Assembly: GCA_020438525.1 (NCBI GenBank)
Contig: JAGQUL010000066.1
Location: 1,444 to 16,124 of the forward strand
Origin: Thermoleophilia bacterium
Lineage (GTDB): Bacteria > Actinomycetota > Thermoleophilia > Gaiellales > SKUG01
Direction: 5' to 3'
DNA: 14,681 nucleotides
The notes below the pieces were generated by a model. The model was not told the origin of the DNA and searched no databases. It was given only the letters and a program-made list of their open reading frames with translations. Below are positions 6,431-12,956 of this stretch, one piece after another. Positions within the stretch are counted from its first letter, which is position 1, and every line of letters starts with the position of its first letter. Made by a program: the position numbers and the translations under genes.

Positions 6431-8449
6431 TCAGGCGGCGCGATGGAAGCCGGCCGGGCCCGGTGCGGCGCCGCCACCGGGGGTGACCTCGCCGGTGCGG
6501 ATCAGGTGCACGAGCGCGCCGACAACGTCGGGATCGAATCGCGAGCCGGCGCCCCGCAGCAGCTCCTGCGTGGCGTCGTGAAGGCTCATGGCCTGGCGGT
6601 ACGGACGATCCGACGTCATCACGTCGAACGCCTCGGCGACGAGCACGATCCGCGAGCCGAGCGGGATGTCATGGCCCTGCAGTCCGAGCGGGTAGCCGGA
6701 CCCGTCCCAGTGCTCGTGGTGGTGCCGGACCCAGCTGGCGATGTCGCCCAGTCCGGCGTTCATCACGATCTGTGCCGACAGGTCAGGGTGACGCTTGACC
6801 TGCTCGAACTCCTCGGGGGTGAGGCGCCCGGCCTTCTGCATGAGCGACTGCTCGAGTCCGAGCTTGCCCACGTCGTGGAGCAGCCCACACAGGTACATCT
6901 GCTGGCTGAACGAGTCCTCGCACCCCATCGCCTGCGCGATCTGCGCGCTGATCCGGCCGACGTTCTCGGAGTGCTCGTTGCCGAAGCCCTCGATCATGTC
7001 GACCGTCTGCACGAGCGTTCGCGCTGCCTTCAGCTGCGCGTCGCGCTCGCGGGTGTTCACGCGATCGTCCTCGTCGACGTTCGCGACCTTGCCCGGATCG
7101 AACACGACGGTGTGCTTCTTGCCGTTCATCTTCGCCGCGTACGCGGAGCTGTCGGCGAGCTGGTAGAGGGTGGACTGGTCCTGTGCATGGATCGGGAAGC
7201 TGGCGATGCCGCCGGAGAAGGTCTGCACCGTGCTGTTCGGGCCCGCGGATTCCAGGACCTGCATGATGCGGTCCATCACGAGCTTTGCTTCCTCGGGCGC
7301 GGTCGACGGGAAGATCACACCGAACTCCTCGCCGCCGAGGCGGGCCGGCAGGTCGTAGGGACGCAGGGTGCTGGTCAGCGCATGCGCGGTGCGGATCAGG
7401 ACCGCGTCGCCCTCCTGATGGCCGTAGGTGTCGTTGACCGCCTTGAAGTCGTCGAGGTCGATGATCGCGATGGTCGTGAGCTCGCCGGTGCGCGAGCAGC
7501 GATACAGCTCGGCAGCAAGCGCTTCCTGGAAGTAGCGATGGTTGCGCAGCTGGGTGAGCGGGTCGCGGGACGCGCGTTCCTGCTCGAACTGCAGCGCCTG
7601 GTTGAGCTGCTGGGTCAGCGCGTGGTTCTCCTGCTCGCGTGACTGCAGCGCGCGTGCCATCGAGTTGAAGTCGGCGACGAGCTCGCCGAGCTCCTCGTAC
7701 TCCGCGGTGTCGAGGTAGCCGACGCGAGCCGACAGGTCACCGCGGGCGATCCGACGTGCGACCTGTCGCAGGTCCTGGAGTCGTGTGAGCAGCACGCGGG
7801 GGATTCGGTTTGCGCTGAACAGCGCCACGACGAGTGCGACGTACAGGACGAGCAGCGACATGTCCACGAAGAGCAGCGTCTGCGTCGCGCCGAACACCTG
7901 CATCGCCCAGAGCATCGCGAGCGGGATCGCGCCGAGCACGACCAGCCGGTCGACGAGTCGCATGCCGAGCACGTGTTCGCGTACGTCGTCGGCGATCCAG
8001 CGGAACGCGTCGGTGATCCCGAAGGCATCGTTTCGCAGCGAGTCTGAGGGATCCCACGCGTTGAGTCGCCACCACGGTGGTGCGGTGAACTGGCGCGCGA
8101 GGAACAGTCCGGCAACGTACGCGGACGTCGCATGCAGGAACAGCTGGACGTTGCGAGCGATCGAGCCGACCATGTCCGCACGACCGGCCAGGACGAACAG
8201 GCCGTGGGCGACGAGGAACAGTCCGACCGCGAAGAGCGTGATCCGCAGCAGGGTCGCGCCGAACGCTCGCAGCACGGTGACCGGATCCCGGCCGGCGTGC
8301 GGGCGCATGATGCGCTGGAGCACGAACCCGAGCACCACGGCAGCAGCGATCCACCCGACGGTTCGCGCAGGCGACGACGACAGGAACGCAGGCAGGTCGT
8401 TGGCATGGACTGTGGGCATGCTGGTCGCGCCATCGGCACGAACCTGCAA
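6431..8449 (-). CDS. Membrane GGDEF + HD-GYP protein (c-di-GMP synthesis and breakdown)
   Basis: A 672-residue signalling protein. About five membrane segments lie within residues 31-213, then a HAMP domain (about 214-268), a short coiled coil, a GGDEF domain (about 294-452) and an HD-GYP domain (about 480-650). The cyclase site is GGEEF (372-376), an active variant. RPYD at 363-366 lies five residues before it and matches the RxxD product-inhibition site. The HD-GYP domain keeps His493, HDVGK (525-529), the HHH cluster at 576-578 and GYP (585-587), so both opposing activities look intact. The start chosen is a TTG with GAGGGG 9 bases upstream; an ATG ten codons later (8419) lacks such a site. 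It follows corA by 20 bases and is probably co-transcribed. The signal sensed is unknown; there is no obvious extracytoplasmic sensor domain. Confidence 0.93.
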   Translation of the reverse strand: MQVRADGATSMPTVHANDLPAFLSSSPARTVGWIAAAVVLGFVLQRIMRPHAGRDPVTVLRAFGATLLRITLFAVGLFLVAHGLFVLAGRADMVGSIARNVQLFLHATSAYVAGLFLARQFTAPPWWRLNAWDPSDSLRNDAFGITDAFRWIADDVREHVLGMRLVDRLVVLGAIPLAMLWAMQVFGATQTLLFVDMSLLVLYVALVVALFSANRIPRVLLTRLQDLRQVARRIARGDLSARVGYLDTAEYEELGELVADFNSMARALQSREQENHALTQQLNQALQFEQERASRDPLTQLRNHRYFQEALAAELYRCSRTGELTTIAIIDLDDFKAVNDTYGHQEGDAVLIRTAHALTSTLRPYDLPARLGGEEFGVIFPSTAPEEAKLVMDRIMQVLESAGPNSTVQTFSGGIASFPIHAQDQSTLYQLADSSAYAAKMNGKKHTVVFDPGKVANVDEDDRVNTRERDAQLKAARTLVQTVDMIEGFGNEHSENVGRISAQIAQAMGCEDSFSQQMYLCGLLHDVGKLGLEQSLMQKAGRLTPEEFEQVKRHPDLSAQIVMNAGLGDIASWVRHHHEHWDGSGYPLGLQGHDIPLGSRIVLVAEAFDVMTSDRPYRQAMSLHDATQELLRGAGSRFDPDVVGALVHLIRTGEVTPGGGAAPGPAGFHRAA

Positions 8450-8469
8450 TTACTTGATCCCCTCGTCGA

Positions 8470-9474
8470 CTAGAAGCGGCGCCAGCGCTGGAACGCGATC
8501 GCGAACAGCGACACGACCAGGAAGATCAGCAACAGGATCAGCGTGAACGCGTGCTCGTGCCCCTGGAGCGGCAGGTCGACGTTCATGCCCCACAGCCCGG
8601 TGATGAACGTCATCGGCAGCACGAGCGCGTTGAGGATCGTCAGCACGAGCAGCGTGTCGTTGAGGCCGTGCTGCACGACGGTCTCGTTGGTGTCCTCGAG
8701 CGCCTCCACGACTTCCTTGTAGTTCTGGAGGATGTCCCAGATGCGCTGGCCGGCATCGATCACATCGTCGAAGTACACCTCGAGCTCGCCGGTGAAGCGC
8801 GTGGCGGTCTTGGCCTCGAGCACGCGCAGGGTCGCAAGCTCCGGACCGATGATCTTGCGGAACGCGATGATCTCCTGCTTCGCGTTGGAGATCTGACGCA
8901 CCATCTCCTTGGAGCGCCCCTCGAAGATGCCGTCCTCGATCTCGTCGAGCTTGTGCCCGATCTTGTCAAGGATCGGGAATCCGTAGTCGAACAGCTCACT
9001 GAGCACCGTGTAGAGCACGAATCCGGCACCGCGATCGAAGAGCTCGTCGCGGTACGCCTCGTCGGCCTGGACGCGATGGAAGACGCGACCGAGCGCACGC
9101 AGCGGCTGCGAGGAACACGTGACGAGGAAGTCGGGTCCGACGAACACGTCGAGCTCCGCGGTGCCGAGGCGTCCGGCGGTCTTGTCGTAGCGCGGGAAGT
9201 GCAGCACCACGAACAGGTAGTCGGCGTACTCGTCGATCTTCGGACGCTGACGACGCGAGAGCACGTCCTCGTAGTCGAGCTCGTGGAACTCGAACTCCTT
9301 GGCGAGCGCATCCATCTCGAGCGTCCCGGGATGCTCGATGTTGAGCCAGCGCATGCCGGCCGCGGACTCGGTCGCGACCCGCTGGACGCGCTCGATCCGG
9401 GGTTCGCGAGGAGCGACCCTGGGTGGGAGCTTCGGACCTCGCGGTCCGCGTCGAATGCGCGGGATGATCGGCAC
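8470..9474 (-). CDS. corA: CorA-family Mg2+/divalent cation channel
   Basis: CorA proteins form pentameric channels that import Mg2+ (some members Co2+ or Ni2+, or export Zn2+). The 334 residues comprise an Arg/Pro-rich N-terminal stretch (1-40), a cytosolic alpha/beta domain starting at MRWLNIEHPG (41), the long stalk helix (about 185-270), TM1 (about 272-295), the selectivity motif GMN at 296-298 in GLWGMNVDLP, a short acidic loop (QGHEHAF), TM2 (about 307-328) and a basic tail. GMN is intact. The start is a GTG with no ribosome site but with a promoter positioned for a leaderless message. An internal Met41 start would also keep the domain, so the basic extension is the uncertain part. The stop is 20 bases from the c-di-GMP gene start. 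Confidence 0.92.
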   Translation of the reverse strand: MPIIPRIRRGPRGPKLPPRVAPREPRIERVQRVATESAAGMRWLNIEHPGTLEMDALAKEFEFHELDYEDVLSRRQRPKIDEYADYLFVVLHFPRYDKTAGRLGTAELDVFVGPDFLVTCSSQPLRALGRVFHRVQADEAYRDELFDRGAGFVLYTVLSELFDYGFPILDKIGHKLDEIEDGIFEGRSKEMVRQISNAKQEIIAFRKIIGPELATLRVLEAKTATRFTGELEVYFDDVIDAGQRIWDILQNYKEVVEALEDTNETVVQHGLNDTLLVLTILNALVLPMTFITGLWGMNVDLPLQGHEHAFTLILLLIFLVVSLFAIAFQRWRRF

Positions 9475-9510
9475 GTCAGGCAGTATGTACCCGCGACGGC
9501 CGCAGGTCGA
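9475..9510 (-). promoter_or_regulatory. Leaderless-type promoter of corA
   Basis: TCGACC (9505-9510, 4 of 6 to TTGACA), a 17-base spacer, then CATACT (9482-9487), ending 7 bases before the GTG. The predicted start of transcription falls on the start codon. The first base of the -10 departs from TANNNT, which lowers certainty. Lack of any ribosome site before the GTG agrees with a leaderless message. Confidence 0.45.
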
Positions 9511-9525
9511 TCCTGCGAGTGCGAT

Positions 9526-9768
9526 CTACGGCATCGTGCGGAACATGCGAAGCACCGGCACGATCGCCAGCAGGCCGCCGATCGCGGTACCGAAGGTCAC
9601 GCCCGTGACCACGTCGACTGCAATCGATCCTCGAACGACCCCGACGATCGTGCCCACCAGCAGCCCGACGAGCGCGCAGGTCGCCAGCACCGCGATCGCG
9701 GTGCCCAGCGGTCGCGCCACATCAACGGCAGCCGCGGCCTCGGTGGTGGGGTGGAGGTGGTCGTCCAT
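9526..9768 (-). CDS. Small two-helix membrane protein, function unknown
   Basis: An 80-residue protein with no recognised family. A polar, His/Asp-containing start (MDDHLHPTTE) is followed by two hydrophobic segments at about 21-46 and 52-73, the second rich in Gly, and a short basic tail. Membrane topology and G/C-rich third positions support a real gene. The ribosome site is weak (CGGGA 13 bases from the ATG). A good promoter about 85 bases upstream, and position 51 bases before corA on the same strand, suggest either its own short transcript or a longer one running into corA. No function can be assigned. Confidence 0.65.
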   Translation of the reverse strand: MDDHLHPTTEAAAAVDVARPLGTAIAVLATCALVGLLVGTIVGVVRGSIAVDVVTGVTFGTAIGGLLAIVPVLRMFRTMP

Positions 9769-9852
9769 TCGACTGCTGTTTCCCGAAATCGGTGCGAAGT
9801 ACGCCGGTGGACGGAGCAGGTTCCAACAGGACCTGCGCCGGGGTGAGCAATC

Positions 9853-9880
9853 ATCCTACCCCGCATCCGGAGCATGTCCA
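9853..9880 (-). promoter_or_regulatory. Promoter upstream of the 80-residue membrane protein
   Basis: TGGACA (9875-9880, 5 of 6 to TTGACA), a 16-base spacer and TAGGAT (9853-9858). The expected start is near 9846, giving a leader of about 78 bases before the ATG at 9768. The same TAGGAT -10 precedes the tRNA gene. It also lies just downstream of the tRNA, so read-through from the tRNA promoter may contribute. Confidence 0.5.
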
Positions 9881-9914
9881 GAGGGTGCACGACACCGTAC
9901 GAGCAGCGGATCAG

Positions 9915-9986
9915 TACCCCTGGCTGGAATCGAACCAGCGCTCCCGGCTCCGGAGGCCGGTGCTCTATCCACTGAGCTACAGGGGC
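9915..9986 (-). tRNA. tRNA-Arg (anticodon CCG)
   Basis: A 72-base cloverleaf without encoded CCA. Acceptor stem GCCCCTG pairs with CAGGGGT (G-T at the first pair). The D-arm is GCTC/GAGC around AGTGGATA. The anticodon stem CCGGC/GCCGG encloses loop CTCCGGA, so the anticodon is CCG, reading Arg codon CGG, which is frequent in this genome. A 4-base variable loop is followed by T-arm GCTGG/CCAGC with loop TTCGATT, and discriminator A. The 3' flank starts CTG, so CCA must be added after trimming, a job that involves RNase Z, which is also encoded in this window. Confidence 0.97.
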
Positions 9987-9997
9987 GGGCATCCGGC

Positions 9998-10026
9998 ATC
10001 CTACGGTCGATCGGGGGAGGGAGCAA
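9998..10026 (-). promoter_or_regulatory. Promoter of tRNA-Arg
   Basis: TTGCTC (10021-10026) as -35, a 17-base spacer, and TAGGAT (9998-10003) as -10, which ends 11 bases before the mature tRNA. Transcription would start 4-5 bases upstream of it, a normal short 5' leader. Confidence 0.6.
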
Positions 10027-10111
10027 CGTTCGCGCGCGCGGGAAGAGGCAGAGATCCACGCCAAACGTGCTTCGATCGCGAGATCAAGCGATCCGGGCGG
10101 ATGCCGACCGA

Positions 10112-10196
10112 CGCTTTCTGAGGATCCCGTAAAGCCCGACAGGTTTGTTCGCTTTCGGGGGTCTCGGCATCGGAAGCGCCCGGACCGGTGAAAGCG
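10112..10196 (+). promoter_or_regulatory. Leader with competing inverted repeats before wall hydrolase gene
   Basis: The 273-base gap between the tRNA and the wall hydrolase gene holds the tRNA promoter and this repeated structure. CGCTTTC occurs at 10112-10118 and 10150-10156. Complements are AAAGC (10131-10135), GGAAGCG (10172-10178, one wobble) and GAAAGCG (10190-10196, perfect). The second CGCTTTC can therefore pair with either of two downstream segments, as in switch-like leaders. I see no TANNNT promoter on this strand and no known riboswitch consensus. Whether it is transcribed is unknown. Confidence 0.3.
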
Positions 10197-10259
10197 ATCA
10201 AGTCGTATCGCAGTTCAACCGATAGTGACGGGCAGGGATCGCACCAAAGGACTAGCACG

Positions 10260-11885
10260 ATGCGTACGTACCAGCGACATCGCCGTTCGCTGACATGGAT
10301 TGCAAGCCTTGCGTCGGCGTTGGCAATTGCAACGGCAGGTGCCACCGCGGTGCTCGCGGAGGACCCCGCGTGCGTCGTGGACGGCACGCCGGTCACGACG
10401 CAGCAGCTGGCGGCCGATCCGACGCTGTGCCCGGCGGAGCCTGCACCGGCACCCGCCGAGCCGACCCCGCCGCCGGCCGATCCTGCACCGCCTGCAGATC
10501 CCGCACCGCCTGCGGATCCCGCACCAGCCGATCCGGCCCCGCCCGCCGATCCGGCTGGCGACGCGCCCGATGCCGGTGGGGACGAGTCCGGAGCGACCGT
10601 CGGCGACGAGTCCACCGCGAGCGGCGATACCGCTGCCGGCGACGAGTCGACGACCTCGACGGATGCGACCGACGACGGGGCCGGAACCACGACGCTGCCG
10701 TCGACCGATCCCGCCTCGCAGGAGCCGACAGGCACGCAGCCCGCGCCGACGACGGATACCAGTGGCACGGGCAGCACCGAGACTCCGACCACCACCAAGC
10801 CCACGACGGACACGGATCCGAAGCCTGCAGCTCCGAAGCCACAACGACCACCGCGTCAGGCGACGCCGCCGGTTGCCAAGCCGCAGCCGGATCCGCCGGC
10901 CGATCGCATCACGCAGTCGACGCGCGAGCTGGTCCGGGCCAAGCAGTACCAGGCGGCACCGTTCCGCGACGCGCGACTGTTCCGGGAGTCGTACACCCCG
11001 AAGGGTCGGATCCCGAAGCAGCCGCACCTCTCGCAGGCCGACGCGCGCAACCTCGTCGACGCGGCCCGCGGCACGTCGACGAGCTGGGCGACCCTGGCCG
11101 CGGTCGCGTGGCTCGAGTCGCGCTGGAACGATCCGGTGGCAGGTGGAATCGTCGGTCGACGGCTCACGCCTGCCGCGTGGAAGCAGTACGGGACCGACGG
11201 CGACGGCGACGGCGTGGTGTCGCGCACGAGCAGCGCCGACCAGGCTCGAACGGTGGCGGTGTTCCTGTCGCGAAGCCGCGTCGACGACCACGCTGCACTG
11301 CGTGCGTACTTCAACTACGCGCACCGTGAGCGGATGGCCGATCGGGCGGAGCTGCTCGCCGACTACTTCGATGCGCTCGGCCCCTATGCACTCGTGCACG
11401 GGCTGGACGATCCCGAGACCCGGGCCAAGCTCCAGGAGCGGACGCTCGCGGACAAGAACATCGAGATCTACGACTCCGGTCGCGACGACATCGAGGCGGG
11501 CATCATCGACCCGCGCGTGCTCGTCACGCTGCGGTACCTCGCGAACCGGTTCGACACGGTCACGGTGTCGTCGCTCGTGAGCGGCCACGGCGTGTACACC
11601 AAGAGCGGCAATGTCTCGCTGCACGCCTACGGACAGGCCGTGGACGTCGCCGCACTGGGCGGCGAGCCGATCATCGGCCACCAGCAGCGTGGCGGAAAGA
11701 CCTGGCATGCAGTGCGAGACGTGCTGCTGCTGCCGGAGTCGATGCAGCCCGCGGAGCTGATCTCGCTCTGGGAGATGGGCGGGGCGTCGTTCGCGCTCTC
11801 CGATCACCACGACCACATCCACATCGGGTTCAAGACCGACCCGATCGCAGGCCGCGACGACGCTTCGCACGATCACGGCAACTGA
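10260..11885 (+). CDS. Secreted cell-wall hydrolase: transglycosylase-like plus M15-like domains
   Basis: Probably cuts peptidoglycan outside the membrane. The 541-residue protein starts at an ATG with AAAGGA 8 bases upstream; a longer frame from 10188 is unlikely because it would bury the signal peptide. Signal peptide 1-33 (basic RHRRS, hydrophobic core, cleavage after AVLA). A Cys38/Cys57 pair follows, then a Pro-Ala-Asp repeat region (about 60-99), a Thr/Asp-rich linker (100-215) and two domains. The first (about 255-375) has AWLESRW with likely catalytic Glu286 and YGTDGDGDG at 310-318, as in MltB/SLT-type lytic transglycosylases. The second (about 415-525) has SLHAYGQAVD (His455, Asp462) and HDHIH (His519, His521), the zinc-ligand pattern of M15/hedgehog-type peptidases. 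The domain assignments rest on motifs only. A hairpin follows the stop. Confidence 0.85.
   Translation: MRTYQRHRRSLTWIASLASALAIATAGATAVLAEDPACVVDGTPVTTQQLAADPTLCPAEPAPAPAEPTPPPADPAPPADPAPPADPAPADPAPPADPAGDAPDAGGDESGATVGDESTASGDTAAGDESTTSTDATDDGAGTTTLPSTDPASQEPTGTQPAPTTDTSGTGSTETPTTTKPTTDTDPKPAAPKPQRPPRQATPPVAKPQPDPPADRITQSTRELVRAKQYQAAPFRDARLFRESYTPKGRIPKQPHLSQADARNLVDAARGTSTSWATLAAVAWLESRWNDPVAGGIVGRRLTPAAWKQYGTDGDGDGVVSRTSSADQARTVAVFLSRSRVDDHAALRAYFNYAHRERMADRAELLADYFDALGPYALVHGLDDPETRAKLQERTLADKNIEIYDSGRDDIEAGIIDPRVLVTLRYLANRFDTVTVSSLVSGHGVYTKSGNVSLHAYGQAVDVAALGGEPIIGHQQRGGKTWHAVRDVLLLPESMQPAELISLWEMGGASFALSDHHDHIHIGFKTDPIAGRDDASHDHGN
10479..10556 (+). repeat. 18-base in-frame tandem repeat coding DPAPPA
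   Basis: Four units begin GATCC at 10479, 10497, 10515 (15 bases) and 10530, with a partial fifth at 10548, within the wall hydrolase gene. They encode a Pro/Ala/Asp linker just after the N-terminal Cys pair. Such repeats often vary in copy number between strains and act as extended wall-spanning spacers. Confidence 0.85.
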
Positions 11886-11892
11886 CCGCGTC

Positions 11893-11918
11893 GGGCGCGG
11901 CGCTCATCGCCGCAGCCC
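11893..11918 (+). terminator. Strong hairpin after wall hydrolase gene
   Basis: GGGCGCGGCG pairs with CGCCGCAGCCC over 10 base pairs with one bulged A, around loop CTCAT, starting 7 bases after the stop codon. There is no T-tail, as is usual for many actinobacterial terminators. It separates this gene from the RNase Z promoter. Confidence 0.7.
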
Positions 11919-11953
11919 GCTTCATCGAACGTCGAGGTCCGCTCCGCGTGGGG

Positions 11954-11959
11954 TACGAT
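11954..11959 (+). promoter_or_regulatory. -10 element of RNase Z gene
   Basis: TACGAT fits TANNNT and ends 10 bases before the ATG at 11970, predicting a message with 3-4 leader bases at most. The expected -35 position (about 11931-11936, GTCGAG) is poor. No ribosome site is present before the ATG, consistent with a near-leaderless start. Confidence 0.5.
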
Positions 11960-11969
11960 CCACTGCGGA

Positions 11970-12956
11970 ATGGACCTCGACGTCGTCTTCACCGGCACCG
12001 CAGCCTCCGTCCCGTCCGCAGGACGGGGACTCTCGAGCATGCTCGTTCGCCGTGGTGGCGAGCAGCTGCTGATCGACTGCGGCGAGGGCACGCAGCGACA
12101 GCTGATGCGCTCGACGGGGCTCGTCGACCTCGATGCGATCCTGATCACGCACACGCACGCGGACCACGTGCTGGGCCTGCCCGGGCTGCTCAAGACGTTC
12201 GCCCTGCGCGAGCGCGAGCGGCCGCTCGTGATCGCGGGCCCGCCACCGCTCGGACGCCTGCTGCAGGACATGCGACCGCTGATCGGCACGCTGCCCTACG
12301 ACATCGAGCTTGCGCTCGGCGAGGGGCACGTCGGCTGGACGGGGGAGGGCTACGAGGTTCGCAGCGTGCCGGTCGACCATCGCGTGCCGGCGGTCGCGTG
12401 GGTGCTGAGCGAGGCGGATCGACCGGGTCGATTCGATGTGGAGCGTGCCCGCGAGCTCGGGGTGCAGCCCGGCGAGGACTTCGGCGTGCTGCAGCGTGGA
12501 GGCGCGGTCACGACCGAGGACGGAACCGTCGTTCAGTCGACCGACGTGCTCGGCGAGGCGCGCACTGGTCGACGGATCGTCTACACCGGCGACACCCGTG
12601 CCTGCGCGGCCGTTCGCGAGGCGGCTCGCGACGCGACCCTGCTGGTGCACGAGGCCACGTTCCTGCAGGCCGATTCCGAGCGCGCTGCTGCGACGCGCCA
12701 CTCGACCGCGCTCGATGCGGCCCTGACCGCCGCTGCTGCCGACGTGGGAATGTTGGCGCTCACGCACGTATCGACGCGCTACACGCCGGGCATGGTGCAG
12801 GACGAGGCACGGACGGTGTTCCCCGACGCGTTCGTGGCTCGCGACTTCGACCTGGTCGAGCTGCCGTTCCCGGAACGTGGGGGACCGGTCCTGCACCCAC
12901 GTGGTGGTCGTCCACGACGAGCGCGCGGAACCGAGCCCGCCGTGGTGGATGCATGA
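11970..12956 (+). CDS. rnz: Ribonuclease Z (tRNA 3' endonuclease)
   Basis: A metallo-beta-lactamase-fold endonuclease that trims precursor tRNAs at the discriminator so CCA can be added; cytosolic, dizinc. The 328 residues hold all expected ligands: THTHADH with His61, His63, Asp65, His66; His137 in VDHRVP; Asp208 in YTGDTR; and His266 in LTHVSTRY. Each is 2-3 positions from its Bacillus subtilis counterpart. LLIDCGEGTQ (33-42), GLPGLL (69-74) and HSTA (244-247) are also typical. The segment LGVQPGEDFGVLQRGGAV (163-180) matches the flexible tRNA-binding arm. The last ~25 residues form a basic, Arg-rich tail outside the fold. The start is supported by a TANNNT -10 just upstream. The stop overlaps the next ATG (ATGA). 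Confidence 0.95.
   Translation: MDLDVVFTGTAASVPSAGRGLSSMLVRRGGEQLLIDCGEGTQRQLMRSTGLVDLDAILITHTHADHVLGLPGLLKTFALRERERPLVIAGPPPLGRLLQDMRPLIGTLPYDIELALGEGHVGWTGEGYEVRSVPVDHRVPAVAWVLSEADRPGRFDVERARELGVQPGEDFGVLQRGGAVTTEDGTVVQSTDVLGEARTGRRIVYTGDTRACAAVREAARDATLLVHEATFLQADSERAAATRHSTALDAALTAAAADVGMLALTHVSTRYTPGMVQDEARTVFPDAFVARDFDLVELPFPERGGPVLHPRGGRPRRARGTEPAVVDA

Noticed and set aside
9852..10003. Short repeats GCATCCGG and CATCCTA on both sides of the tRNA as possible attachment sites
   Set aside because: They are 7-8 bases long and partly promoter elements (TAGGAT). No integrase or second copy of the tRNA 3' end is present, so they do not indicate an integrated element.
9792..10121. Open frame on the plus strand across the tRNA (contains WLESNQRSRLRRPVLYPLS)
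   Set aside because: This is the antisense translation of a tRNA, a well-known false protein. The minus-strand frame at 9856-10059 (CSSVDRAPASGAGS) is the sense translation of the same tRNA.
10112..10196. c-di-AMP (ydaO-type) riboswitch before the wall hydrolase gene
   Set aside because: CCGACAG (10136-10142) and GGTGAAA (10187-10193) resemble fragments of the consensus, but they are in the wrong order and the GACGGGGGAACC core is missing.
11948..12952. Upstream extension of the glycosyltransferase frame to 11948
   Set aside because: It overlaps the whole RNase Z gene in another frame and is Arg/Gly/Ala-rich. The GT2 domain begins right after the ATG at 12953.
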